DNA of 64,000 nucleotides from Stictocephala bisonia (taxonomy: Eukaryota; Arthropoda; Insecta; Hemiptera; Membracidae), in NCBI GenBank assembly GCA_035578905.1, contig JAQJVL010002547.1, positions 1 through 64,000 on the forward strand, given 5' to 3'. This document shows positions 20,906 to 33,912 of this stretch, piece after piece (positions within the stretch are counted from its first letter, which is position 1; each line of letters opens with the position of its first letter). A program made the translations under genes and the position numbers. The notes below the pieces were generated by a model. That model worked only from the letters and a program-made list of their open reading frames with translations. It ran no database searches and was not told the origin of the DNA.

Positions 20906-23344
20906 GCAAGCAATTTTTTTTATCAATGTAGAACAATAATATTAGTACTATTAGACGCATAATTTAATTATCTTTACATACTAGAAAGTGTTTTGTTGAT
21001 ATCTGCAATAATAAACAAATGCCAGGTGAAAAACTAAAGTAAAACACAAGTGCAGAGTTCAAATGGCCCGCCACTGACACACGCTAAAATTGTTTTTCTT
21101 TGACAAATTCTAGATGCTAACCATATTGCCGGAATTGCCGGGTATACAAACCAATTGGCACGGCATTCCAGTGATTCCACGGCATTAGTGATTCGTTAGT
21201 ATTGTGTGTCACTTTATTAGCACTCAAATAATACGGATACGGTTTTTAGCATACAAACCTTTGCTTGCATTACTTTTGTTATTTTCAATTATACACTTTA
21301 TTTCAACATAACATATTATATATGTACTCATTCGTAAGAAGATATCCTACAAAAATATGTATAAGAAAAAAATCCCAAAAATGTTTTTATACATGCGTTT
21401 GAACTTTGCATTTTATTTTCATAACATTTTGTAAAAAAACTTTGCTTATAAATGTATCTAAGATGGATGAAATTTTACAAATTTTTTTGTGTTATCAGTA
21501 AAACTTGTTTTATTTGCACATAATGAAATATTTACACTTATTTCATAGTATAAAGTGATTTTGTAATCCATAGTAAATTTGATTCTCTACAATACACATA
21601 TTTTTTCATTAATTTATTGCTTTTGCAATTGTTTATAACATACATAACATTTTAATACTACAACATTTTAAATTTTTTTTTTCGATAAAAATCATTACCA
21701 ACTTGTTATTTATTTTTTTATTGGAAATCTTACCACTGATACTATTTAGCAACTAAATAGTTACATTTTGGCTATCTTGAAATTGTTCCAAAAAATATTT
21801 CCTACCTGCTATAAGAGTTTCAAGTTATGAAAACATGATGTAACAAATTGAGAATTTTCATTCTCATCATGATTTCTAATTCTTTACAATGTTGTTACCC
21901 CAATTGCATTATTTTAAAATAAAAGTAGGGTTTATAAAAAGAAAAATGAGATATAGTTTTATAATTTACTATGATTTCTTGAATTTCCAAAAAAAGCTTG
22001 AAGCACCCTGAAAACAGCCCACCCGGTTGGATGGTTTGCATTGCCCGGATGTAGGATAAAAAACCCCTCAATAGTTTGAGTTGAACAGAATACAATAATA
22101 TTTTAAAACTTTTGAAACATCAAAATATTTGGGCCCATGGTTTAAAAGCACAAATGAACCAATTTTTATCATATTTAACTGAATGTGTAATGCAAAATAA
22201 TGTGTAATAATTAAAACAAGGTGGCGTTTTATAGACCTCTACACCTAGTTTGTGGAAGTATATTCTATATTTGGTACTTATATTTACCATAGCAAATATT
22301 GACATATCAAATTATAAATACATTTTTCATGATCATTTTGACAAATTGTTTGAATAAGTGTCTTTTACAATAATTTGTACTTATTTGTTATTTTCATGAC
22401 TCCTAAATTAATACTATTGTTTAGTCGGTTAGTTTGACTATTGCTATGTTATTTTAAAACTGTTGTATATATTTCATTAGGGAATTGTAATATGTTTTAG
22501 AAATAGATTGCATTGTTAAATGTAAAAAAATAAATTAATATGTTGTTTTAACAGTTAATATTTTCTGAAGAACTTATCCTTTATAACATCATCATTAGAT
22601 TATGTGTTTAGGCTGGTCCAAGTTGCGTTCCCGCTACATGAAGATGGATGGGTAACATTATGTATGAGAACTAAAATGTGTTCTAGCTTTTTGACATTTA
22701 TCAATTACTATAAATCTAAATTAATTGCGCAATATTTTTAACAGGAAATTTTTCTTTAAGATTTCACTAATAAAAAATTTTCTTATAATAACACCAATTT
22801 TTACAGCTTGATGAATAGTTGGTGAACATTTCAACTGCCATCTACACCATCTTTTTTAAATCATACTAGTTACTAGAGAAAACCCTTGCATTATTCACAT
22901 GCCAACCCTATCAGTTGTTGTTCTCCTGTCACTTCGGACTAGGTAGTGCCGATTGGTAGTACCACTCCTGACACCTTGTCATGTGGCCTCGGTTTGTGAA
23001 CATGTTGGCATTAGTAGGTCAACTATAGTGTAGGAAAAGAAATATAAGGGATTTATGTTGTTTTTGTTTATTATTTGTATTTTTTTTTTTTTTTTTATTT
23101 TATTTAATCTTGATCTACTGTTCATGTTCTTATAAGATGAAATAGTTATTTTAAAGGTTATTTCTAATTGAATTTTCAAAAGTACTGTCTTAGTGAATCT
23201 CTAAGATTCAAAATCTGCATTTCCCAAAAATGTTAAGTCGGAAACAAAGTTGTCAATTCAGAAAAATATATTGAAGAAATTAAACAAAATGCACCATACA
23301 ATACACCACATAACCTACTTAATCAGTACATTTATTTTTTTTAC
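20906..23344. other. Intergenic, nothing recognised
   Basis: About 2.4 kb of AT-rich sequence without convincing exons, repeats or RNA genes. The short open frames have no recognisable motif. Confidence 0.4.
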
Positions 23345-23700
23345 ATATTTTTATTTATTTATTTATTTATTTTAATTTCCAACGACAGTGTCATTTACAA
23401 TTGTGTGGATACACATAAAAACAATATCTTACAATAAACATACGAGTGCAATAGATACATTATATAACAGATTAATATATATAATATAGTATAAATTAAT
23501 AGATACAACATTCAATTATCAATACAAAACATGCAGATATCTACAGATAATGAACTTGATACAGTGTTTGCATTACAGGTGTATAGAGAAGGTGGAGCCA
23601 GAGGATGGGGATCAGAGGAACCAATTATTTGTGTGGCAGGGTAAAGAAGACGGAGAAGATTTAGAAGGAAAAGAATGGATTGATTTATTGTCAAAGTAGA
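23345..23700 (-). repeat. Probable 3' end of a LINE
   Basis: On the minus strand the sequence ends with TGACACTGTCGTTGGAAATT followed by a tandem AAAT tail (plus strand ATTTATTTATTT..., 23345-23372), typical of LINE 3' ends. The short frame upstream has no RT motif, so class and length are uncertain. Confidence 0.4.
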
Positions 23701-24458
23701 CGAGGTTGAAGTGTGAATAGTTTTTTCTTGAATGATCTACGAGAATCGTGGAAAAAGTCCACATTGCAGGCGACAAGATTGCCCATCTCATGTAATCAAC
23801 TCATTAGGGCATTTTGAGGTAGTTTGTTCTGTGGTGTTGATGGGCAAATATATCCTGTGATCATATATTTAGGGATTGATACGAGAACAGTTAACAATGA
23901 AAAGAAAGATGAAGTCATCACTTTAGTAGAGTAATCATGCAGGAAGCAATAACATACAGTAAGAGAATGGCGTGATTACTTGTACACCGGGGCTGGTTGT
24001 GGTCGTGTCTACTATCCATGTCAGAATAAGACAAAAATTTCTATAAATATAAAAGCCAAATACCATTGACTGACTGATCACAGTTTCTCAAAAACTTTAC
24101 GGCTTTAGACTATGGAACTTGGTGCAGATATTATTTTATAGGATCTGGATGCATATTAAGAAAGGATTTAAAAATATTTTCTCTCAAAGAACTAAAATAT
24201 GTAAGATATATTCCAATACCAGCCAATAATGGCCTTTGTTACTATGGGAATGAGAGATTTTAGGACAGTGCAAGCTGACATAAGAGGTCATGCTTTAACA
24301 ACGCAAGCATGTAATGTGAAGAAAAAAAGAAGCATGTAATGTGAATTGCTAAAGCAAATATTCTATTCTATAACTTTTTTACTGGATATTATAGTTAATT
24401 GTAATTTGTGAAAAGGCTTAACACTCCAATGATATTAAATTTTTATTTCGTTGTGATT
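23701..24458. other. Intergenic, nothing recognised
   Basis: No gene or clear repeat. The last 8 bases are the left target duplication of the hAT element that follows. Confidence 0.4.
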
Positions 24459-24832
24459 CAGGCCCGGACTGGCCCGCCGGGACACCGGGACGCGTCCCGG
24501 TGCGCCCTCCTCCTCGGGCGCCCTCGCGGTAGGGCGCCTAGTAACAAAAATATTCACGCCAAATATTTTCACTGCCTTAGCGGTGAGAATATTAAAATGC
24601 ATATTTTAACGTAATAAACACCACCTCCTACCTACCTAGTTATTCAGTAATTATTCAGAATAATTAGGTGGGCTTAAAACTTACATTACCTTAGTAAGGT
24701 AAAGTACATTCATAAGCAATTCGATTGCTGCTTCTGCGTTCGGCAGCACTCGGTAGCAACGTCACCGCCAGCGCCTACTCAGCCCAATGCCCAGCGCCTG
24801 CACAAACCGAACCTCCCTCCCCTTAAAAGGTT

Positions 24833-25591
24833 AAGAAGCTATCAGGAGAGTTAGCTGATGATAAAAGTGTTGGATCAACCCTGGAGGAAATTTCCAAAAA
24901 TTCTGTATTTAATGTTGTCTTGGATACTATTATACAAACAATGGAAACCCGGTTTGTTAATCAAAAACAGCTGTACCTTGATTTAGCCTGGTTTGACCCC
25001 AACAGGTTTGCCATTAAAGAACCGTTACCTCCTAATGCACTTGATAAGGTTTGTGAAGTCATACCTTCGATAGACAAAGAGAAACTAAGAGAGGAATTAG
25101 CATCGTTTATTGAAGTATGGCCACAAAATTCAAAACCCTCTATTTCCAACGAATATTTAGGAATGAGGGGAAGAGAGTCAGAAGAGGAATCAGATAATGA
25201 ACTAGATCACGAAGACTTTGAAGGTGGCGACGAAGATAAATTTGACCTAGACTCGGTAAAGTGTACTGAAGCAAAGACCTGTAACACTTGTATAAAGTGT
25301 GCATTTAAAGTGCTTGTTGAATATAATATGTATTGCTTGCAATACAAAGAACTTTATAAAGTTTATAAATATTTGCTTACAATTCCATTAATCCAAGTTA
25401 GCTGTGAAAGAATATTTTCCAAATTGAAACTTATTAAAACTCGTCTGAGGTCCACAATGACAAATCAAAATCTTGAATCTTTAATAATCATGCAAAGTGA
25501 AAAGGATATTATGAGTAAAATTGATGGTGAAACGATAATAAACAAATTGTGTGACTCAAGCACAGAAATGAGGCGTTTACTAACATTCTAG
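24833..25591 (+). pseudogene. hAT transposase, C-terminal remnant
   Basis: The open frame reads LSGELADDKSVG, then ETRFVNQKQLYLDLAWFDP, an acidic stretch, and finally the hAT dimerisation domain: ELYKVYKYLLTIPLIQVSCE, RIFSKLKLIKTRLRSTM and LESLIIMQSE. This resembles the transposase-derived ZMYM/zinc-finger hAT proteins of animals. The N-terminal BED/zinc-finger and catalytic core are missing; a deletion junction lies near 24830. It ends at TAG 25589-25591. It could at most act as a dimerising fragment. Confidence 0.78.
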
Positions 25592-27676
25592 GACCATTTA
25601 CTTAATTACTTATTGTTAGTGTTTGGCTCTATCACTTACCTTAATACTAGTAAACGATGTATTTTACAATTATTAAATACATTAGGAATTATTAAACCAA
25701 AGCGCCTTGTTTCATTTATCTGAACCTTCCGATGTCAGGGGATTTTGTAATACACTAATACAGTTAATACCCAACTCAATAATATATATTAAACATGTGT
25801 AGAATATGAAATAATATATAGTTACAAAAATAAAGTGAAGATTTATATATATATTTTTTTTTTTTAATTTGTTACAGATTGTTTTGAACAGTTATTTTGA
25901 ACTAATTGTTCAAATAAAAAATAAAAAAAGATCTTGGATTACAAGTTGCAAAAATGTATAGTACGCGCGCTGAAGGTCCGGCCTCCTGGCTGGCCTACTA
26001 GTCATATAAAAACATCGACTCTGAGCTAGGTGGTCACAGACAGATCGTAAAGGGTGATTGTTTACGTGTTTACGGAGTATTTGTATTTTGCTATTTCTTA
26101 TAATTAGACCAGTATTTAAAATAAAAACATCAAATAGGTTAAGAGTTTGAAAGTTAACAAATTAAAACGTACATCAATAAGAACAATTAAATATATCATG
26201 CAAAATTATAAATCAATTAATAACTTTAATTGAAATTAAGTAACTAAGAAATATGTACTTCTTACTGTCACTAACAAAAATATTTCTGTGATTTCCCGAA
26301 CCGTTAAAATACATATAATTTTTATTTAAATTGTTTTAAAATAAAAATGACGAGTTGGGAGTGACTCGTCAGCTTTATAAAACTCATGGACGGTTCTTCT
26401 AACGACACATTTGTCGAAATCGTCTAATTCTGTCGCTGTTCTTTTTCTGTTTTTTTTTTTTTTGTTTTTTTTTTTTTTTTTTTTTGAAGTGTCCAATAAA
26501 CAAACACTTTTCACGCCGAATTTCCTTTATAAGAGTTTTTGAAACGCCACATGCAACTGCAGTTCGTTCTAACGATTTTTTACGGGGATTCGTTGTTCAT
26601 CTCTTAATTTGGCCTCATTCGCCATTAACTCACTTACTCTCCAAATTATTTCCCTACCCTGACTTCTAGTAGTTTTTCCTTGAGCTAATTTAGGAATAAA
26701 GCGAGCCATAGTTGAGGCAGGAACCACTAAACGAATAAACTATTTAGGATTTACGTTCACTAATTTTACAACCTTAACAGTCTGCAGAGGCTGTCGGCCA
26801 TGTTGGTTTTAATCTCATTAGAACGATGTTTTTTCGAACCGGACAAATGATCACGCGTGTCCAATTTTAACAGTTATTTTTAAACGGTCTTTTCCAAACA
26901 AATTTTATTTGATCAAGAGTGAAATTACTCGTTGAACTGCTTTGTAGATTCATAATTAGTTTAATAGAATAAATATAAAAATTATTTAGTTTGAAGTTTT
27001 TATTTTCACCTATTTTTCAAACCTAGGCGTATGTATTCATAATATCACAAGCAAACCCAACGCGCAATATGATAGCATTTTAAATTACACCTCATACACA
27101 ACTTTTGGTAAATAAATAATGATATAAATATGGATTCAAAATACGTTGTTTTTATGAGAATTAAACCAGTATGGCCAAGAGACTCTGCAAACTTTTAACA
27201 CACTTAAGAGACACACACAAAAAAATACAAACTGACTTATTATTCTACAGTAGTAGTTAGATAAAAACAAACATATAACCAACTAAATAATTGTTTATCG
27301 TACACTTGAGTAAAAATTCGTAACACGCTAAACCACAAGCCAAAATATTGCACGCAGTCTGGAAACGTACTGAATGTGCATCCGTAGGTAACAATTAACG
27401 TAACTTATTTTCGAAGCAAGCATGGAAAAGACTCTTAGCGTGGGAAAGTCTGACAGTAGCGAATGTTTCCAGGACTGCATGCATATTGGGCCCTCCACCC
27501 GTCTCCTCCCTAACACCTCTCGGCGGGCTCGAGGCCGGACCTTCGCCGCGCGGTCTTTACTCAGATAGCGTAAAATTGCCTATTTCAATGATGGTATTTT
27601 CAAACATTTTCCGGGGGAGGACCCCCGGAATATTTTTTCAAGTACAGTTCCAGCACCTCAATTTCTAGAAATCGAG

Positions 27677-27677
<1 letters not shown>
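25592..27677. other. Non-coding interior of the hAT element
   Basis: AT-rich 3' part of the element with T-runs near 26450-26485 and a GC-rich block at 27488-27560. No further transposase motif is seen; frames overlapping the T-run are artefacts. Confidence 0.5.
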
Positions 27678-27734
<57 letters not shown>

Positions 27735-27742
27735 GTATATAT
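27678..27742. repeat. (TA)n microsatellite
   Basis: About 65 bp of TA dinucleotides inside the right end of the hAT element. It produces a spurious IYIYIY frame on the minus strand. Confidence 0.9.
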
Positions 27743-27808
27743 ATCGGCGCCCTTGGTGACGGTTGTCCACCGCCCTTTTCAATGAGCCAGTCCGGGCCTG
27801 TTGTGATT

Positions 27809-28295
27809 TCCTGAGTTCATTGGACTTGTATCACAAAAACAAACAAACCAAAACAATGGAAACAGCATAAGAATATTTGATCATTTGAACAGCTGTTCTT
27901 ATATAACGTATGATAAATTAACTATAATTAAATGGTCTTACAAGACTACATCATCACTCTCCTGAGCTAATCTTTAATCCTTATTGGGTCTGCATTTTGT
28001 TTGAAACATTTCCTACCAGCTCAAATTTGTCAAGTATTATTTCCAAAGTCTTTTTTTAATTTTCTGGTTTTTCTAACCCACCCTTGCACATCACAGTGAT
28101 TCCTTCCAAGGGTGGAAGACAATAGACCAACTCTGAGGGAAAGAATAAAAAAACTTCATCGAAAAAAATATTGTTTATTGTTAAAGGTCAAATGTATGAC
28201 TAACAAAAAACAAGTTTACATGATAAAAAATTTATTAAAATAGTTGATAGCAGATGTAAATACTGTGTAAGCTTCTCTGTATCTGTACTGTTTTG
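27809..28295. other. Intergenic, nothing recognised
   Basis: No coding or repeat signal noted. Confidence 0.4.
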
Positions 28296-28378
28296 TTCTA
28301 CTTTAACTGCGGATCTCATATTTTTACGGAGTAACGTAACTTCCGAAGAATGCGGATCCCATAGTTTTATGGGATTAA
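28296..28378. mobile_element. Possible solitary TTAA-type element end
   Basis: Reading inward from TTAA (28375-28378) on the minus strand: TCCCATAAAACTATGGGATC, CGC, then TTACTCCGTAAAAATATGAG and ATCCGC. Two related palindromic motifs ending in GATCCGC lie next to TTAA, as in the other TTAA elements. The partner end was not found. Confidence 0.33.
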
Positions 28379-30256
28379 TGTTTTAATTTTGTTAAATAGC
28401 CTATTGAGTATTAATACAGAGTCTGGTACTCTAAGTGGTCTCTAGTGATAAGCCGTTTCATCACCAGAATTTGTACACTGTACTGTTGTCTTGCAAGGAC
28501 GATTGAGTTGTAGCCGCTAGACTGCACTGCAATTGTCTGCATGTTTCAGAACCATTGTTTAGTGAGTGGACTCTATTTCAAAGTGTAAATAGAGCATGTA
28601 AATAAAAAAATAAGTATTTTATTAGTACTTATTTTACTTTGTTTTGTATGAATAGGGCAATAAAGTTTTTTTCAAAGTGATTTTGTATGCTCAATTGCTC
28701 TTTGTTTGATTTTTTTATTGCTAAAACACTTTTACATACTACAAAACTGTTACTATGGAATGACAAAATATGATTTTTAATTGTATACTAATAAAAAGAG
28801 GAAGAAATTTAGAATCCAGACATTTTAGTACAACTTTTCTATGTTTAATGGTTTTAAATCTACAAATTTTTAAACAGTACCAAAAATGGCCAGCATTATT
28901 AAAATCGCTTCCGTATTTAGGCCCAGCACTCAAAGTGTTAATGCATTTTGAAGTAAATAGTCAATAATGTTTTCAATCTGTCTATCTGGGGTATAGGTTC
29001 ATTAAATCCCAATGCAGTATCGTTATACCGTGGTATCAGTAGAGGCAGAGTCTGTCCACATATCTGACAAACAATTACAGCTTCACCAAATCCTTGAAGC
29101 GAAACACTGATACTTTCAGCTTGTGTTCAGAAAAATCTACATTTCAAGAGTTTAAATTTTTTTCCTGTTTATGCTCACGTATTTCTGTTAGTATGAATAG
29201 ATTTGGATCTTTAAAAGCTGAGTTTGATCTCAACATACCTAAAGTATTATTTTTTTAAATCCTCCAAAATGTCAGATTCCTATTCAAAACAATTTTATAT
29301 GGCACAACTTGCAACCCCCCCCCCTCCTCCTTCCCTATTAGTCCTGAGTCAAGTATAAACCAAATAGGTAAATAAATAAACAAGTCCAGTGTAAAGTGAG
29401 ATTGCATAAGTTGTGTGCAAGGGTAATTGAACTTCTAAAGTTTGTACTAATTACTTTTTTTGTTTCTTCTTAATTATAAGAACAGCAAATTTAGTAGAAA
29501 TAAATAATCTAATTATTAGCAAATATGTTTATTACAGTGAAAGATTTAAAAGTAATTTGAAATTTAAAATTGCTTCCTGAGTTTGTTACTGCTATCAGAT
29601 ATTAATTTTTTCAAGCCTGAAACAAAAATGTAAATAAATAACTAATCAAACATAAATTGCTTACTGTTTTTAAAAATCTGCTAGCCCACTATTTAATTTT
29701 CTTTTAATGTATAAGGATAGCCTTTTCTTAGGTATCCAAAATAATTATCAATAAAATATTTATTTCAGCACTTACAGGCTCAATAAGTAGTTTTGAAAAA
29801 AAATTCTTAGTTCTCTAAAATTCATTTGTAGTATGTGTGATTACTTTAGAATTGCAGTAGAAAAGCAACTGGACTTAATTGAATGTTTTAGGCCTAACAA
29901 ATTAAATAATTAATTGAACACCTAGGTATTAATACTTCACTGACTGAAAGCATTTCATGAATAAGCTTGGATGTAATGAATTTATATTCGATTCATGATC
30001 TTGCATGCATATTCCAAAGATCTAGAATTAAAATAAATAGTAACTCAAATAAAAAAAATTTCTAATAATTATTAACCAGTAACATAAAGACAACAAGAGT
30101 AACAACGTTTCTGTAGAAAGAAATGTCACACAGGAAGATATCTTGAGGAGAAATTATTTTCCAACATAAAACAAGGCTTGCATAATCTTGAAAATTTTTA
30201 GATAAAGAAAATATTTTTTAATCTTATCATTATCAAAATACACAATGAAAAATTAC
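28379..30256. other. Mostly unrecognised; one open minus frame
   Basis: No confident gene. On the minus strand about 57 codons are open down to a TAA near 28965, including EAVIVCQICGQTLPLL and ALGFNEPIPQIDRL. It could be a terminal exon of a minus-strand gene, but I cannot link it by splice phase to the mars exons. Confidence 0.3.
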
Positions 30257-30319
30257 CTTTTTTTGCTCTTGACATTTTGAAAAGGTTTTTATTTTTTCCG
30301 ACTTAGGCGGGTTTGAGAA
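30257..30319 (-). CDS. Possible downstream exon of the GKAP/mars gene
   Basis: Sixty-three bases between TTGTTCACAG (acceptor) and GTAATT (donor) on the minus strand encode FSNPPKSEKIKTFSKCQEQK in one open frame. The basic, Ser/Pro-rich composition suits the linker after a GKAP domain. The phase (0) does not join directly to the exon at 33913-33971 (which ends in phase 2), so either another exon lies between or this is chance. Confidence 0.35.
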
Positions 30320-31984
30320 CTGTGAACAAAAAAAGTCACTTAAAATTACCTTATGGTCTAACTTGAGTAATTTTATGTTGAGCAAATAAAACATTTTATT
30401 TTATTGATTTGAAACTATAAGTAGATGTCTGACTGATGCAGGGATCAACATACAGTAAAAATGTATTATTCCTAGACTTAAAATTCAAGTCATATACTTG
30501 ATTTATTTGTTTGAAGATGAATTATATATACCGCATTGCTTTCAAAACCAGCTACTTAATTAAAAGGAAGAATAAAAATTTTAAATGGCCGAAAAATAAC
30601 ATGTAAATTACCACAAAGTACTTAGTGTTTAAATATTGATTTTCCGTCACAGAACTAAAACCATGTTTCATAACCATTCAACACCTGCTTCTCCGATTGA
30701 ATAAAGACAAACTAATCCCCATAGTTTGAGCTTCAAGCCCACAATCCATGACTGTTCATTTGCCATTCCCCATATATATTCCCAGTTGGTGCACCCTTGC
30801 GGAAGCGGCTGAACATAATCCATTCCTTACAGGGTAGGTTCATTACACCAATGACAGTTATAGGGTCTGATATCAGAAACTAGTTTTCACCGTCAAACAT
30901 ATCCCAAGGTACCCAGGTTGTTTTTGGTGAAAATCGATCTAAACTGATTCCTGAGCACTGGATGCTCATTGTGTTTCAGCCCAACACTGTCAAAAAAGAT
31001 GTTCAATTTTTGAAGATGAATTAAATATTTATTTAATACATATGTTACAGGACTACGATTCATAAAATTCATTTAAATTTTAAGATAAGTATCTCACTTT
31101 AGATTCTCACTTGTGTCTGTATTAAGTTATATGTCGCTTTTTATTATAAAGTCTCCAACTTCTTATTATTAAAGAGCATAAGTAGTTACTCAGTGTCACC
31201 TTCTTCCTATAATACATAATTGAGAATTATTTAATTTTAACTTTATTTTAAGAACATTTTATTTGTAAAACACATTTAAAAGTTTTGATAACTAAGTGTT
31301 GGGTTTTTATTATTACTATATGTATTTATTTGGATTAACTTTTGGTATATTTATTTTAGATATATGTACTATTTTATTTATATATAATTACTATTGTGGT
31401 GTTATTTCCATTTATAGGAAACCGATAAGGAGTTGATTTATTTTTGTTTATATTCTTACATTTTTTTAGTATAGATTGCATTCTTTCAACGAACCCTCTT
31501 GTTCGTTCATCCAATCATTTTGATTTATGTTTTTTGATGGTTTGCTCTGGTAGTAAATCCCAACATACAGTATGTATTTATCTGTTATTTGTAATGTCTT
31601 TAGACCTTCCTGTATAACTGTTAGCCACATTGTCAGGTGCTTGACCTCTGGGAATTGGCTTTGAAGACCAGACAAATGAAGGAACTTGACACAAATATTA
31701 TTGGTTTATACTGATCCAACTTTGATTATAAAAAACTGTTGTTAGATATCATTAATCATTATTGAATCACACATTAGCTTGTATGTAGTTAATAAAACAA
31801 ATCAGCATTTGAATAGAATGATCATTATATTAAAATAGCAAAATCAATAATAAATAAAACATTTTTTAGCATGAATTGTGATTTACATTTTGAACAGGAA
31901 ATCCTTAACAAAATTCATTATTGAAAATTATATTCCCATGATTTTACTATGTCGCAATTATCATCTGCAGTGTTTTTATTATCA
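30320..31984. other. Mars intron region, nothing firm
   Basis: AT-rich. The minus frame at 31466-31675 was inspected as an exon but has no GKAP similarity or compatible splice sites. Confidence 0.35.
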
Positions 31985-32260
31985 TTGGGTCCTCTTCAGT
32001 TCTGTATCTCCATATTCTTCATCTTCTTTTTTCCCAAGTTTTCTCTCCATCCTCTTCAACCAAACCTCCTTAGACCCTTCTCTTTATAGTTTCTCTTTCA
32101 TTCTCTCTCTCAAACATTTTCTTGGCACCTTATCTATTTCCATCCTATTTAAATGATTAAACCGTTTAATTTTATCCCTATAAACTATTTCTAGGAGTAG
32201 TTCTATTCCTTCTCTACAAATGACTTTTATCCCTATACCATCTCCTCTTGTCGCTCCTAC
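31985..32260 (-). pseudogene. LINE fragment: C-terminal endonuclease-RT tail
   Basis: Minus-strand translation gives KIKRFNHLNRMEIDKVPRKC and LRERMKEKLRRR after one shift. This is the block W-x-GHLNRM...R-x-PKKxLE...GKRRRGRP that follows the RT in RTE-type insect LINEs. It is frameshifted and truncated. Confidence 0.55.
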
Positions 32261-32348
32261 TCTGCCTCTCAAATATATTATTTTAATAAACATATTTAAA
32301 CGTACCTGGCAACAGTTTAAAATGAGGCGAAGAAGTTTTATTTTCTCA

Positions 32349-32383
32349 CAACATGTTTCGATATAAATATATCATCTTCAGAT
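32349..32383 (-). ncRNA. Hammerhead-like core, left arm of fold-back 3
   Basis: Minus strand: CTGAAGA (32381-32375), one U, then GATAT-ATTT-ATATC, a perfect 5-bp stem II with a tetraloop, then GAAAC (32359-32355), ACATGT and U. It is as good as the fold-back 1 motif, again with the extra U. Confidence 0.5.
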
Positions 32384-32449
32384 GAATTAGAAAAACATTT
32401 TTTTAAATATTTTGTTATTGAATACAAAAATACAAATGTTTTTGTATTC

Positions 32450-32486
32450 ACCTGAAGATGATATATTTATATTGAAACATGCTGTG
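32450..32486 (+). ncRNA. Hammerhead-like core, right arm of fold-back 3
   Basis: Plus strand: CTGAAGA (32452-32458), stem II GATAT-ATTT-ATATT (one G-U pair), GAAAC (32474-32478) and ATGCTGT. The short stem III has diverged from the left arm. Confidence 0.45.
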
Positions 32487-32547
32487 AGAAAATAAAACTT
32501 CTTTACCTCATTTTGAACTGTTAACAGGTATGTCTAAATATTTTTAG

Positions 32548-32974
32548 TATTTACAGTTCAGGTGCTATATATTATGAATTCTTATCATTTTACTGTATGC
32601 CTGCAATATTCTTCTGAGACTTTCCTTACTACCAAGTATTTACATTTTCTCCATAAAATATATGACCATAAATTGCTTCTGCATTTTTGTAGAACAAATT
32701 AGCTATTTACTATACAGTACTTCTGGCTTTCACAAATGCATAGTTTTGCCTTCTTCTGTAATTTATATCCTCATCTCACTTCTCACCTTTATAAATTACA
32801 CTTCCTGGATTATTTTTAACTCTCTACCCTCTCTGCGTCTTCTTCCTTCAATATCATTTTACGTCTACTCCAGCCATAAGTGATATCACCATTTACTACA
32901 CTCACTTGTGTTTGCCATCCCCTTGTTTGCCTGCTAAAGCCATCCCCTTATCTACTCTTCTCCAATTTACCTTT
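32548..32974. other. No gene recognised
   Basis: Pyrimidine-rich in parts (32720-32960) and without RT or host motifs. Confidence 0.35.
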
Positions 32975-33670
32975 TAAATAATAAATAAATAAAGATTTTA
33001 TTGTCGTTAAGCCTTTACAGCAATGGACAAAGTCAAGTTCTTACAACTAAATGGTTAATAACTAATGGTTATAATAGAGTGTTAAATAATAGAGAAAAAT
33101 ACATTATATACAATGAATAGAAAATACATTATATACATTGAATAATACAACAAAAGGACATAAGAAATAAACAAACATCTAATCGTACAAAAGGAAATAT
33201 TGACACAAATCTTATTAATCTAGAAAACATGGTCAAAGAACTCTGATATAGAATAGAAAGGTTCATTTACAAGAAACATATATAGCCTAGTCTTAAACAA
33301 TTTTTCAGGTAACTGGGTCATATCTAATGGCAGTTTGTTGTACAATTTTATACCTAACAGTTCATAGTTCTTTTGAGACATGGTCAATCTTTGAAAAGGT
33401 ATATTTATTTTGTTGCTGTTTCTAGTATCATGTGAACGTATCTCTTTTCTTAGGTTATGAGTGTGTAAATTGTGTTTTGTGTACAGTAAGACATGGTAGA
33501 TGTATAAGTTAATTACGGTTAGGCATTGAAGTTCAATAAATAAGGGTTTGTAGTGTTCCAAAATGTGAGTCTATAATAATTCTAATAGCCTTTTTTTTGT
33601 AGAACCAGTATTTCCTGAATGTGTGAACTATTACCCCAGAGCAGAATTCCATAAAGAGTCTATAAAAGAG
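32975..33670 (-). pseudogene. 5'-truncated LINE (RT C-terminal region and 3' end)
   Basis: Minus strand: LYGILLWGNSSHIQEILVLQ and KKAIRIII (33663-33570), then, after a shift, LRKEIRSHDTRNS, LTMSQKNYELLGIKLYNKLP and FKTRLYMFLVNEPFYSISEF, stop near 33220. The 3' end carries a TTTA-type tail (plus AATAAATAAATAAAG at about 32980). The organisation and SISEFF-like end match the C-terminus of LINE-A, so it is a related family. Confidence 0.72.
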
Positions 33671-33912
33671 AACCTTTAGTAGTTAAAGACATCCACTATC
33701 AGTTCTAAACATTGATGTATAATTTCTTATTTCCAAACTACATCAGTTTGTATAAACACCTTTATCAGTAAAATTACATTCTTTTTTTATGATAGGTAAT
33801 TTAAATTTTTGTTCACTTTAGATAAAAAAACCCCTCTGTGATATAACATCTTTTCTTAATAATTAGACTAATTTAATTGTTATCTTGAAAAATCATCAAC
33901 AGTTGTATGTAC

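Larger units (their letters stand above)
24459..27800. mobile_element. hAT-type transposon with transposase remnant
   Basis: Perfect 15-bp termini CAGGCCCGGACTGGC and GCCAGTCCGGGCCTG are flanked by the 8-bp duplication TTGTGATT (24451-24458 and 27801-27808), the hAT signature. The first 90 bp are very GC-rich with internal inverted repeats (CCGGGACGCGTCCCGG). It contains the C-terminal part of a hAT transposase, poly-T tracts at about 26450-26485 and a long TA microsatellite. The large target-site match indicates a fairly recent insertion even though the transposase is truncated. Confidence 0.88.
32286..32547. mobile_element. Fold-back element 3 with hammerhead-like motifs in both arms
   Basis: Inverted arms of about 115 bp (32286-32402 and 32434-32547) share GTGAGAAAATAAAACTTCTT, CCTCATTTT and an outer GCCAGGTACGTTTAAATAT block (left arm, minus strand). 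Each arm carries CTGAAGATGATATATTTATA followed by T(C/T)GAAACATG. This is the third element of the same architecture in the window and the second sharing GAAACATGT. It lies in a mars intron. Confidence 0.68.

Noticed and set aside
27600..27782. Minus-strand frame rich in IYIYIY
   Set aside because: Translation of a TA microsatellite.
31466..31675. Candidate mars exon
   Set aside because: No GKAP-like sequence and no pair of splice sites with the phases needed.
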